This document shows positions 21,906 to 34,300 of a DNA stretch of 64,000 nucleotides, piece by piece. The stretch covers positions 62,001-126,000 of the forward strand of contig JALJCQ010000013.1 of NCBI GenBank assembly GCA_023091665.1, given 5' to 3'. Within the stretch, counting starts at the first letter, position 1. Each line of letters opens with the position of its first letter. The position numbers were made by a program, and so were the translations under genes. The DNA comes from Pythium myriotylum (lineage: Eukaryota > Oomycota > Peronosporomycetes > Pythiales > Pythiaceae). Below the pieces are notes generated by a model. The model was not told the origin of the DNA and made no database searches. It saw nothing but the letters and a program-made list of their open reading frames with translations.

Positions 21906-24201
21906 GTCGCTTGGTATCTGCCCTGCAGATTCGAGAATGCGAGATTCGAAGCCGCGGTCACTGCAATCTCTGCTGAATAGTGAGTCTGGTATGGCGTTAC
22001 TTGCATCGCTGAATAGGGTCAACTCGAAGATAACGAAGCACGAGCACACAACCGCAGAATTGGCAGGTTGGAAGGGCTATCGTGGTCGCATGTCACAGGT
22101 GAATTGATTCCAAAACATGTCTTGGTTTGGACAAAGATCAGACTAAACAGATACTTATTAATACCTCTTTTTGGAATTGGAGGCTTCAACAGGACGCCAT
22201 CCGGTCGACTGATGGCATCCATCAAAACTCGCAAGGGTTTCCTGCCTTCGCTGAGTTAGCTTCCATTCGGCTTCAATCATGCAGACACTGTCTGCCTGCT
22301 ATTTGAACCGTAGATGTTGTCTGTCTCAACACAGACAACCTCGCCCACATCTTCCCGTAACGTCACAGCGTTGAGCATCGTGCAAATGTGGAATTATAAC
22401 TCGCTGGTCCACAAACGCAGGATGTTGTGGTGTTGTCAGCTAATCCTGTCTTCCTCTGGTGATCTACAGAACTCTAGTGAGATACTATTTCGAAAGGATA
22501 TCAAATATTGATATGCATATAGCTTGGAAAATATATGAAAGGCATATCTTAAACACTATAATATAGATCAAAACTTATTGTCAGAGTCATCTTTCCTGGC
22601 CAAATGACCGTTATATATTTAGCTAACCCTTATTTATCATGCTAGAGAGCATCACCGCTGCGCTGGGCTGCTAACTGGTCGAAGCCCCATTCTCCACTTT
22701 CAGCATACTGTATTACCAATGGGAGTATCGTTCGTTGAATTCGGTACATACCCGAGCAAAACAATTCGTAAAATCTCATTCATGTGCAGCAAATTTGAAT
22801 CTCATTTATGTGCAGCAAAATGGTCCATTTTCCTTTTTCCGTTTTACGGATAATTATTCAGTCATACCAGAGATGTTGAGGAATTGATAGTCCTTTGTTG
22901 TTCAGAGTGGCAACAGCCTTCATTCGGCTCATCCTGAGACCTGCGGTTTCATTTAAATCTCGTTCGACGAGTTAAACTCGTTTAGTTTCAGCGTTGTCGA
23001 TGAGTCTGGCTTGATTGGATTTTGCACGAGTCATCGGTGCAGCCAAGTACATGTTCATTCTCGAACAAACACGAGATAAAACAACGTATGCCAACGCGAT
23101 GACGTCCTCGAGCGCGTTGGATGTCTTTAGTATCGTCGTCGGTGTCCATGCCGCAGTCGCCGGCGTAGCGTGCGCTGCGATCTACCGCAGCGACGACTGC
23201 ACAAGCAGACCTGGAGGCCGCCATTGAGGCGCGTTGGCCTCGCAGACCCCACCAATGAGCAGCGGCAGTTGTAGGCTAGGAAACCCATCCCATCTATCCA
23301 ACACGATTGCTTTTTTCTTGTGAAGTTGCGGGGACAAAGTGAGTTGTATTCTAGACGTTCAGCAGCGAAGGGAGCCTCAACTTATACGAAATGTAACCTG
23401 GTTACATCCCTTCACTTGACGGACACAAACAGGTGCAAATCCACAGTTGTTCTTCAGGTCCGATGAATCGTCCTTCCCGGAACAATAATCGTACCTAACG
23501 ATATAATCTTGCACAAACTATTAGACGTCTCCCTCTTTTTGACTTTATCGCTGTACTCCACCGTGATCTGACAAAAACGTTTCAAGAAATTACCAAAAGC
23601 TCTCATGTCTCCCGGATCGCAGGAACGTAACTTGCTTCTGACCCCTGTCGCTTTGACATCTGTGTTTTTTCTCCGGGAGACTTTTGGTAAGGTTTGATGC
23701 GCACCTTGAATAGGGTCCTTTAAACCGGTGAGTTTGCTGAGGAACAACCCACGGTTACTCGTGGTTACACGCTGGTTTGATTATAAAGGGGGCGGGGGCT
23801 CGGTCTCCGCCCTCGCGAGAAAGCGTTACGACGGTTCCACTTTTAGTTGTATGATGAAGTAAAACACACGGCGAGGTGGTGTAGCAGGACGAGGTGGTCT
23901 CCCACGATTAGGAGGTCGAAAAGTACGAGGAGGTTGAGATCAGATTGTTTAGCAGGACGAGGAACTCCTGAACGAAGAGGAGGTTGAGGAGGGCGAAGAT
24001 GTCAAGCAGGCCGAATAAGGCGAGAAGTTCGATTGCTTCCGAGACCCTCCAACAAGAAGCGTGACGGTGAATATAGGTGGACTGCTACAGCTTCGGTATT
24101 GTTTTGATGGAGCCGGAGGCCCGGAAGTAGCCATAGTCCACCACACGATCGCGGGACCACACTAGGGAGGGCGCAACACTAGGAAGAGCGCAACACTAGG
24201 A
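21906..24201. other. gene-poor, AT-richer stretch
   Basis: A 2.3-kb region with no recognisable coding frame. It includes the GMC promoter. A tandem duplication of about 26 bp (units beginning AATCTCATT and ending GTGCAGCAAA) lies near 22,771-22,822, and from 23,880 there are imperfect GAGGTCGAGCAGGAC-type units leading into the minisatellite. Confidence 0.5.
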
Positions 24202-24399
24202 GCTGTCGAGCAGGAAAAAGACGTTGGGCAGGACGAGGAGGTCAAGCAGGATGAGGACGTCGAGCAGGACGAATTGGTCGAGTACGATAAAGAGGTTAAG
24301 CAGGACGAAGTTCTTCAGCTCGACGAGTTGGTTGAGCACGATGAGGCGGTCGAACAGGACGGGACTGTGAAGCTAGACGATGAAGTCGAACAAGACAAG
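24202..24399 (+). repeat. 18-bp-period minisatellite coding for acidic hexapeptides
   Basis: About eleven imperfect 18-bp units. Read in one frame they give hexapeptides of the type [A/D/E/L]V-[E/K]-Q-D-E, for example DVEQDE and EVKQDE. The frame continues to 24,549 and has an ATG at 24,274 (91 codons from there), but nothing else suggests a functional gene. Related degenerate units lie upstream from about 23,880. It could be the remnant of a repeat-domain protein or a non-coding minisatellite. Confidence 0.6.
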
Positions 24400-27324
24400 A
24401 CGAAGCGGCTTAGCAAGGACCATGATAAAGGCTTCCCGCCAGTCCAGGGCGCTGGGAAGGACTTCGTGGAGGAGACAGGCCGAGGTCGAGTGGGCGGCAT
24501 TCTATGGATCATCCATCAGCATATACCGATAACATGCCGTTCGAACTAATTATCAAACAGGCTATGCAACTGCAACGAGAACCTGGTGCCTGGCCGCTCA
24601 AGCTGGAGCCTGGAAGAGGGCAGGCTCCAGATGACGCACTGAAAATCTCCAAGTTGCTGTGCCTTGACTACAGCAACTTGCAGATTTTCCACGCCACTTC
24701 ACCACAGCCGCCCCGTGTGAAGCTTCAGCGTAGCGGGATAAGCAAACAGCCGACCTTTTCATCCTGATCGTATAGTCGCCCTTGTCTCCAACATTATGGG
24801 CTCACCAACTGCATGCCCACCACACTAAGCAATCCTCAACATCCGTGAGCAACCGGGCCGCTTCGCCTCGCGTTCTCGTTGGCTCGAAACACGGCACCTT
24901 CATACGCTCGGCTTTCGTGATCAATTTCTCCCAGGTTTCGTCACGTGAGGATGCATCTCTTGAAGTAATCACAAACAGGTAATCTCCTGAGCGAGTGAGC
25001 AATACTAGCGATCGGGCGGGATAATCTTGCAGGAAGCCGAGTACATCGTCTCTAACCATGGGCGTCGACTGGAGCGCCGACATCCCGGAGGCTGGAGTGG
25101 ATGACAGATCCTGAGCCTCCACAGGGGAGGCTCCAGGCGGGGAGGTTGGGGACGCTGCCACGTCGTGGGCTTCTGGCGACAGTGGGCTTCACGACGGCGC
25201 CGTCGGTGGGCTCTCTGCCACCTCCACGCCCCTGGGAGCGTCTGGTGGATGTCCGATGTTCACTGGAAGCAGCTCGGCTGCTTCCAGTGAGGTAGGCGGC
25301 ATGGCTGCCGCTCGCGAGGCGTGTGCCTCCTGCTTGTCGGTCCGAGTTGAGTTGGGCTTTACGGAACAGAAAAGGGGATCTGTTCGCTAGAAGGCAAATT
25401 TGGAACTAAGATCGTGATCATCCAGTACCAGCTCAAGTCAACAATGTACTTACACACCAAGTAATCAAGCGACCTACACAAGGTTGCCTGGTGCAGGAAC
25501 CAGTACGGTCCTCAGGGCGAGAAACGGTCAAGACTACCAAGACCAGATCAAGCGTGGACATTGCGGAGCACGGGGTCTCCAACACTTCCACCCGCTGGAA
25601 TAAAATAGGTATCGGTTTTCCCAATTCCAGTACTTTTGACTAACGGTGAACCCTTTTTCCTCAAGCGGGTCGTCTCGATGCTGCTTGAGCCCGACCAATA
25701 CCCGCTCTTCGAGGTTGAGCGGGAGGACTCCCTTGCTCATCTCTGGGCTGTTCCCGAACAGCACTCTGGATCAACTCGTTCTTCGAAGCTGCAAACGCGG
25801 CAGAGCCAGATCCACACAGAGACAGAGATGTATAGATGGTAACTCATACTATATAGGTTATCACTGCATCTCTAAATATTGTCAAAGTTTTCAAATATAC
25901 GAGAAGCCCTTAGTCAACAAGGACTTAGTTGAGGTCATTGCCATGCTTGTCGGCTTTTGAGAGCACAGAGACGAAAGAACAGTGTATGAAGTTGAAATAA
26001 ACTTTGTATCCATATCCACCTGAGATGTGGCAAGTGGTTGTCAGTGCAACACATTAACTCTCTAAATAACATGCTTGCAACTTTTGCAATTGTTGGAGCT
26101 CCTTATAGAGATATTTAGCTTGATTTTGAGCCACTCCACGCCCTCTAGAGGGCTCTAGAACATAAGGAGTGGCATTGACTAAAATGTACAAATTTATGTA
26201 CCCATATGCAGTGAGATGAGGCGGGTTGCCAACAGCAACTCGCATCATTTCGGGGAAAATGCAGTTGCATACTCTTAGGAGTTGTGTTAGTCTTAGTAGA
26301 GACTGAAACCCTAGAACTGGTCGGAGGGGTCGTACGGGCCGAGAAACACACCTGCTCGACACGCAGGGGCTCGGTGCACTTGTGCGCAGCCGGTGAGGCC
26401 GGGCTGCGGCTTCCTTGGGCGTATTCGCCTGGCGCAGAGGCACCAGAGAACGTAGCACTCCTTGGATCGTGGCGGGGGGACAATCCCACCGGCGCACACG
26501 ACCTTGCCTTGACTTGCGCAGCCGACGCCGCTGGCAGACTTGCCCCAGCGCTTCAAATCGGCTGCTCCTTGAGTGGTTCTTCGGCTTCCTCCGACTGCAA
26601 TAGCCAGAGTCCACCGGATCTTCTTTAACGTCACCTCCTGTTGGTGACGGCGAGCCTTGGCGTCGACGTTCCTCGCCAAGTCTTGCGGCTTGCTTGCGGA
26701 CTTGACGGTAAAAATGGAAGTCCATTACCTTGGCCGTTACCGGCTATTCTAAGTGCGAATCTAAGCTAGGCTCGGCTGCCTAAGTTCGGAACCGGCTTCG
26801 GACCGGCTCCCTGCTGACTCTATCACCCACTATCCCTACTGAACTCCTGGCCTGATTCTACCCATCTGACACTGATTACGCCCCTTACAATTGGACGATA
26901 CGCAGACTCAGATCGGGTCTGATCGGCAGCCCATTTTAGCCAATCGGCTACAAGGATCAGAAATACCGGTTTTGACCGGCTGTACCGTTGATACCGGTAC
27001 AGAACGGTCATCACCCCGCAAACGTACTAATATAGGTTAGTCTACGGATATCTCTCTCATCTGGGCTGTTCCGGAGTGAGTCGTGGGCATGTGGGATCTC
27101 GATATCTTTGCCCCAAAACCCAGTCGCTTTGCCACACGGGTCTCGTTTTGAGGTGAACAATCGGGGATCTTGTTTATTCGTGCCTGCTGTTTTTCTACAC
27201 TCAGAGGGGACCAAGCCGCTCGGCATTTGAGTCCAGCGCGGCTAAGCACCTACTTCGTGTCGTCATTCTGCTCACGGTTACGAGCAAACGCAGCAGAGAA
27301 TAAAGCGACTCCTTCACGAATTCC
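24400..27324. other. no recognised gene; possible retroelement debris
   Basis: Nearly 3 kb with only short frames. Two minus-strand frames (24,802-25,161, 119 codons; 26,054-26,725, 223 codons, Arg/Ser-rich with several frames near 26,300-26,680 carrying Cys clusters) might be decayed gag-like sequence, but no motif is clear enough to name. Confidence 0.35.
27321..27324. repeat. gypsy target-site duplication, left
   Basis: TTCC immediately left of the left LTR, matched by TTCC at 39,710-39,713. Confidence 0.85.
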
Positions 27325-27486
27325 TGTGGTGAAGGCGTGGGGGCAAAACCTGCCGCTCAGCGAGGGCGAAGCAGGTGCCGCACACGGGTCCACACAGACT
27401 CTTTGGGCTGGTCGGTCGCTGCTGACGTTAACACCCCGCTGTCACAGTCGCTGACGGGGTGAACCGCAGGCACTTAGGCTTGAGAT

Positions 27487-27517
<31 letters not shown>

Positions 27518-28335
27518 TCTTGGCCAACGGGGTAGTGAAGCCCGCTGGTTTGTCGCCTTGGCACAGCACGTGGATCGCTGGTCACGTGCTGCGCGCGACG
27601 GGGAAGCGCAGAGCCGATCGTCACCAGAAGCTGGCTGGTGGCCCGGATGCGCGGGGGGACGGGACGCTCCTCGTCCGGCGGTCACAGCACCTGGTGCTGG
27701 TCTTCCCCTGCTCTTCGGTCTCTCGGTACGCGTGGGCAGCAGCAGCCACACGCGCTTCGGTCGGAATACGGTCGTCAGGTGCGCCTTGTCGAGACGCACC
27801 CGGAGGTTTTAGCGTCGCCTCCTGTGGCGACGGGTCTTGTGACTTCTGGACTCGAAGTCCTTACTTGAGGGGCTTGAGTGCTTGGCAGCAAATTCCAGAG
27901 TTTTTATTTTCCAACAACCGGATACCTGACCCAGAGAGTCAGATGCCTACGTGACTGCCTACCCTATACCGCACCTGCCCTGTCTCTGCACTGGCATCGG
28001 GTAATCACCCAACTGCGTAATCAGGTGCTGATCACCCACCTACTGAGTCTGATACTACTTAGCCTCCTCAGATCTGTTCCTACTGTATCAGACCGCTCAG
28101 GGCCTCAACGACGATCCAGCCTCTGGGCCACGTCCCAGGTGCTGCAACATACCCGTCACGTCCGTCTCGTGCGTACGCATTTGGGGACGTCCTGGATGTG
28201 ACGAACTCGGCGTGCGGAGCTTGTTACCCTCCGTCTTGCCACTGCCGACTGATGGATGGTCTTGATGTCGACCGAATGTTGATGGAGGTGCGTCAAGTCT
28301 GGACGCACCTCAAAACCTCAAGCCGCTTCACCACA
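27325..28335 (-). repeat. left LTR (3' LTR of the minus-strand gypsy element), 1,011 bp
   Basis: Starts TGTGGTGAAG and ends CTTCACCACA. Contains a 29-base G run (27,489-27,517) and several hairpin-forming inverted repeats, including a perfect 10-bp stem with a 7-nt loop at 28,285-28,311. Confidence 0.95.
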
Positions 28336-28350
28336 GCGCCTCCTCTTACT
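28336..28350 (-). other. candidate polypurine tract
   Basis: Read on the minus strand, AGTAAGAGGAGGCGC directly precedes the 3' LTR. A purine-rich run in exactly this place is where plus-strand DNA synthesis is primed in LTR elements. Confidence 0.6.
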
Positions 28351-28475
28351 GATCTGGTCGTCGCAATCGATCAGTCAGTTGGAGCCTTTCCTGGAAGTGG
28401 CTGAGGTGCCTTCATTCACGTGTCGTTCAGCTGCGGCGCAGCCTCCATCATTTGTGCAATCTCCTCGTTCCGCCG

Positions 28476-31014
28476 ATGTCTGCGTCCGACGATGGCGCGC
28501 CTGGTCACCCTTGGCTGGAGGATCCCGGTCGCATGGCCGAGGACCTGCGGTACGTTGTCAACATGATTCGAGACGCGCTCCCGCGGACCCCCCAAGAGTT
28601 CGACCGTGTCCGGCACGGTGAGATCGTTCAGCGCGCGCTCGTGGTCGTGCGCAAGGCGCTACAGAAGCCGACTGCGAAGAACCTGTCTGCTCTCGAGCGT
28701 CTGGGTGCGGCGACTGAGTCGGCAGCTCCCGACCTTAGTCATGCGTCTGGACAAGATCTGGATGAGGTATGTTCACATCGCGTCGTCGTGATCCGCCTTC
28801 GTAGGGTTAATGGCTCTTCCCGCATTGTTCACGTAGCTGCGCCAGGCCCGCGACGAGCGTAACGCCTTATACGTTGAGCTAGCAGGCTGCCGCCAGGAGC
28901 TCGAGGCGCTTCGCAAGGAGCTGGACGCTCGGCGTGCTAACGCCGCCGGTGATCTGGCGACCGCGACTGGAATCGAAGATCTGAAGGCTCAGCTGGACGA
29001 GTCGAGGAAGGAAGTCGCGCGCTTGACGTCCCAGAACGATGAGCTGGCTACTGATGTCGCCGAATTTGCGGAGATCCGCGCCCCCGACAACCTGCGCGAG
29101 CTGGCGCAGCTCGGGGAGCCGGAGGGGCTCAAGCAGCTCATCACCTCGTCTGCATCGACGCTTCGGACTGCTATGACCGGCTTTCACGTATATGACAGGA
29201 TGGCCCGCGAGTATGAGGCAGTTCTCGGTCCTCTGCTCCTCGCCTATGACCGTCGCGGCGTCGCGACCGAGACCTTGCTGCACACCGTGGCTGGCGACAG
29301 TCTTCGGTCGTCTCCGCCTCTCTCTCAGCCGTTGTCGTCGATCCTCTCGGATCTCGCAGCCGAGCAGCTTCCGTTCACTTCTGCACAAGACGCGTTGACT
29401 CAACTTCGCGACCCCATCCGATCGGCTGGAGCTGGCGTTGTAGATCCAGCTCTCCCAGCTGCAGACGACATCGCTGTGCTCGCCGGCATGACCGTAGCTG
29501 ATCGTGCTGAGATCCGACAGCGGCTACTCCGCTCGTCATATCCCGCTCCGCTCCCAGATGAGTACCGTGCCCTGTTGGAGACGTTCTCGGCACGAGCGGC
29601 TGCAGACGAGAGTGTAGACGAGGATGTGCCGGCGTCTGATCCTCCAGATCACGACGCGGAAGACGATGATGAACCGGAGGTCGTCGGCACGTCCGCACCG
29701 GCAAGTGCCTCCTCGACAGCGAGCGCGAGTCGCCGCCGCACGCGTGGGAGCTTGAGTCGCCTCCGTTCTGCTTCTGCAGGTGACTGGCAAGATCAAGCCA
29801 ACGTCCTACTTGAGATAGAGGAGGCTGACGGTCGGAAGCACCACCGCTTCACCATTGAGAAGTCGCTGATATCCTCGCTGCGATCCGGCGAGTGCGCCCG
29901 GTCTCGTCCGTCAAACCAGTCCGCGCTCGAGGAATATCAGAAGCAGATCCTGGAGCTGTTCAAGACGTGGGACTCGGTGCGACCGTCTCATCTGCAGCCG
30001 TGGCCTGAAGGGGAGCCGCAACCCGTTGACATACCGTCAGGTATGTTGGACGCTGCTATCATGCCGTGGCGTCTGGGGCTGTTTCTATCGGAGCACGTCG
30101 CTCCGGTTCTCCAACAATACGGTGCTCGCGCGGTGGCTTGTGGTGGCGTACTGATCGGCCTCGCAGCTGCGGTGGTCTATTACGCCACATCACCGTGGGA
30201 TTACATACGCGACAGTTTCCCGCAGCCCATCTCCTTCCGACCCGAAGATCCGCGCTTTGCTCGCTTGTACTTGAACGCCGTCAACATCTCCGTTAACCAC
30301 GCGCAGGCGCTTTGGGAGCGCCTGCACTTCTTCTTCGCGGCCCCAGACTCGTCGACGGCCGGGTACAAGATCTTCTTTGCTGATCGGCGCCTCCGCTACG
30401 AGAAACTCTCGCCGTTATGGAACGGCTTCTTGATGCTGCTGTGGGAGGCGCTCTCGCAGCTGGGGGTCGACGCCGACCTGGTGCTTGACCCGTTCTTCAT
30501 GTGGATGCCTGTCTTTGGCGTCATGGAAGTGGCGGTAGGTCCTGGCGAATCTCTCGCAGATGCTGTTCGTCGCGTGGATCTCGCTGAACCCAAACGCGCC
30601 TGCTTCTTGTTGAGCCACGAGCGTGAGCACCCGATTCACAAGCTCGGCTGCTATGAACGCGTGAAGGAGAAGTTCTTCGCCCTGCCGTCCGCGTCTGCCG
30701 TCCCCAGGACCCGCCCAGGATCAGTGCCTGCCGCACCGACAGTTATATCGAAGGCTTCGAAGAAGAGAACCTCCGTCGCAGAAGCTGCGGTGGCCTCCTC
30801 ACCTGCAGAGACCCGTTCTTCGTCTGCTGCCAACTCGGCAGCAGCCAAGCGAGCTCGAGTCAACGACGAAGCTCTCGCTTCCGAGGCCGAAGGCAAGACG
30901 GAGGAGTCGGCGACCGAGTCGGCAGGAGCACCTGCTCCCAACGCAGCTAAAGACTCGACTTCTTCGGATGCAGGCGGCGGCCCCGGTCCTGATTCAGGCT
31001 CCTCCGAGATCTAG
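28476..31014 (+). CDS. antisense, spliced accessory ORF inside the gypsy element (unknown function)
   Basis: Two exons, 28,476-28,766 and 28,837-31,014, join in phase 0 across a 70-nt intron with a GTATGT donor and a GTAG acceptor, giving about 822 residues. The direction is opposite to gag-pol, and the gene lies between integrase and the 3' LTR. Visible parts: helical N-terminus; a likely coiled coil just after the junction (RNALYVELAGCRQELEALRK...); an acidic low-complexity stretch; an Arg-rich patch (SRRRTRGSLSRLRS); a conserved-looking domain after about 30,000 with one hydrophobic segment (AVACGGVLIGLAAAVVYYA); and an Ala/Ser-rich tail with a basic NLS-like AAKRARV. I recognise no family and it is not an obvious envelope or captured enzyme. 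It is open throughout, in contrast with gag-pol. Confidence 0.7.
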
Positions 31015-31368
31015 CACCATCAATAGGTCGAGTCGAGTAGGTTTATGGATAACTCGAGCTGCTTAATACATGCACACATCACTCTTCACGAATAAGGCGC
31101 ATACCAGTGTTTCCACCAGCAGCGCCTGTCCCGCGAGCTCCTTCAGGCCAAGTGCCAGCTCGAGCCAGGCGTCGGCAGCCGTAATGGCGACCGGGTCGCC
31201 CAGCTACCAACTCCGTGATGCCTCCGCTGACTATCTCGACCTTCAGGCGCACGCGGCAAGTCCCCTTGCAGTCCGCACCACCTGCGGACTGTGGCGCTGC
31301 CACAGGCGGCTGACTTGGGCAACGACCAAGCCAGCCCGGGCAGTCGCCTCCTGCCTTCGACCTACGGG

Positions 31369-34300
31369 CTACTTTGGCGCACGTGTGCGTCCGTGTACCC
31401 CCGCATGCCGAGGGAAAGGTCCGTGCCAACGGTGGGCGAGCTTCCTCGCGTACCCGACTTTGACTTGATCAACGTAGAGCCATACTCGGGTGCCGGCAGT
31501 TATTTCTTCGGCACCACCGCGTGCGGCCGCGTTAGCCGCATCTCGTCGAGCCTCCATCGCCTCACGCAACAGTCGATTCGCGTGTTCGCTCACCTGCTCG
31601 TACTTGACCTGGACCTGTGCACGCCATCTACGCGCCTGTACGTGTCCTTGCTCTCCAGTCTCCAGCGGCAGGTTCGTCTCGATCGTAGAGTACGGATCCC
31701 ATCCGTGCAGCAGATAGAAGGGGGTGTCCTGGCGCGTCCTGTCGTAAGCCGTGTTCAACGCGAACACGAGCCTTTCAGCATATTCATCCCAGTCGCGTTG
31801 CTGCGGGTCCGACACATACAGACGCACCGCCCTCATCACCGTTTGGACCATTCTCTCAGTCATCCCGTTGGCTTGCGGACGGTAGGCAAGCGTGGCTCGG
31901 CTGCGCTGTCCCACAAGGCGATTGAAGGCGCGGAACACTTCAGACATGAAGGAAGGCTCTCTGTCGTGCCTGATGACACGACTCGCTCCGAACCTGCGAT
32001 AGACTCAACGCTCATACGCAGCAGCCACTTCTTCAGCCTTGCGCGACGGATTCGCGCTGACGATCAAATAGCCCGTGTGCTGGTCGATCCACACCAAAAG
32101 CTCGGTGTTCCCACGTGCTGACTTCGGTAGAGATGGCACGTGATCCATCCCCAGCACCTCAAAAGGCCTGGTGGCCACGATGTTTCCCGGTGACCCGACA
32201 TTGAGACGCGGTTCTCCTTTTCCTGACTGACAGTTTGGACAGGCGCTGACGTAGTCGCGCACACTCTGATACTGTCCACGCCAGAAGGTGTATCGACGTA
32301 CGCGCTCGAACGTCCTCGTCACGACTTGGTGGCCGCCATTGAGACTTCGGTGGTAGTGATGCAGCAGCTCCTGCTGCAAGGTCGTCCGCACGACCAGCCG
32401 CAGACTGATCTCCTTCACACCGCCACGTGCCTTCCGTGCTCCTACATAGTAGAGCAGTCCGTCTACTTCCTCGAATGACTCAGCACACCTTGCAGCCTCT
32501 CTCGCCTCAGCCTCTGACAAGCTCCTGGTCTCACCGCGCAGGTACTGTCGTAGCCGCGCCGCCCAACTCTCCTCTTGCTGTGCGCGCTCGATTCGCTCTG
32601 CGCGAACCAGTTGAAGTGCGTTGTACGCTGTGTCGTCAGTGGCAGAGTCGTCTTCATCCTGCCGGTCTTCGTCGCCATCCTCACCCGTGGGTACCGCTCC
32701 TCCGTCACGTGCGACTGTCGGCTCGGTTGTGGGTGAGTTATCCGCAGATCCTGTCTCGTCTCCCGCACCTGATATCTGGTCACGATCTTCTGATGACGTG
32801 ACGGCTGCACCTTCCACGTTGGCGTCATCGACCGCCTGCGTATCACCCGATTGCCTTGCCATATCTTCACGCCATCGGACCCGCCTGCCAGCCTCACTCC
32901 TCACGGAGTTCTTCCGAGCGGAGACGTCGCTTGGTCTCCCGCGGTCGTCGACCTCGTCGTCGCGAGCAAGTACGTCGCCGTCGTGTGCTGCAGCACGCTC
33001 GTCCTCCCGTCGTCGTGCGGCCCTCGTCGTCGCGAACACCGTCGACTGTCGCTCGGCCCGGAGGTCTGCGAGGACCTCGGGGAGCCGATTCAGACGCTGA
33101 AGAACGTGGTGCTCCTGGGCAGCGACTTGCTTCCCGGCGCACCGTTGAAGTCTCGCGCGACGTGCAGCAGGTGCACCCGGTCGAACTTGGCGACGTTCAC
33201 GTGTGCCTCAGCGAGCAGCACTTGGAGACCCGGCGTTCGGCATTCGAACTCGCCTCGGAGCTGCATCAGCGCGACACGTGAGTCGCCGCAGACGATCCGC
33301 TCCTTGATGCCGCGGTTGGCAGCCACCTCGAGCCCGCGAATAAGTCCACGGTACTCGGCCTCGTTGACCGTGCCTTCGTCGTCGAACCACAACTCCGCTG
33401 CTTCGACAGTCCAGCCTGGCAGCTTCCACAGGATCGCGGCGCAGCTGGCGGCGGCCCTCTTGGGCTTCGCAGAGCCGTCGAACGACAAGACCCACGCCTC
33501 CTGGTCAGCCTCAAGCGTCGGGAGCGGATGCGCATGACGTGCCTCAACGGCGCCTCGCTTCAGGGGCTTGATCGTGTTCAGCATCTCGTCGAGCTTTTCA
33601 CGAGGGCCCGCCGCGGCTGCGAATAAGCCTGTCAGTTCCGCCTCGCCCTTGTCTGCCTTCCGGATGGTGAGTGACCGTGGACTCAGCAACACGGCCCACT
33701 TCTCAAGGCGACCTTGCAGACCCTTCGACTGGTACAACCAAGCGAGTGTCGAATGCCGCGTAAGAACCGTGACATGACGTCCGGCCAGCAGAGACGCACT
33801 TCCGGAGAGCACGTGCAGCAACGCCAGCACCTCCAACTCGGCCGCGTGGAACTTCATCTCGTGCTGCTTGAGCACGCGGCTGACGAACTTCACCGGCAGA
33901 AGCTGACCGTCGTGCAGCTGAAGGATCGAGCCAGCGATGGCCCACCCATTATTCGCGTAGATCGACACGACGAGCTCCTTCTCCGGGTCAAGGTGCTTGA
34001 GCAGCGGTGCCTGGACCAGCTTCGACTTCAGCATCTCGAAGGACGCTTTCGCTGATGCCAGGTGTCCGGGTTCCCGCTTCTCCTTCTCCAGATCCGACTG
34101 AGTGGCCTCGTAGAGGGCCGCGGCGTAGACGCTGAAGTGCTCGATGAAGCGGTGGTAGTAGTTCAGCGATCCTAAGAAGGACTGAATACCCTTCACCGTT
34201 CTTGGAAACTCGATGTGCGTTAGGTCCTCCAGGTTTTTGGGCTTGGCCTTGATCCCCGCATCTGAGACTTGATGCCCGAGATAATCGACCTGCCTCATAC

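Noticed and set aside
26054..26725. 223-codon minus-strand frame as a gene
   Set aside because: Composition is Arg/Ser-rich, frames overlap with similar openness on both strands, and no domain is evident.
27428..28404. Several open frames inside both gypsy LTRs
   Set aside because: They are identical in the two LTRs simply because the LTRs are identical, lie across the G run, and have no domain.
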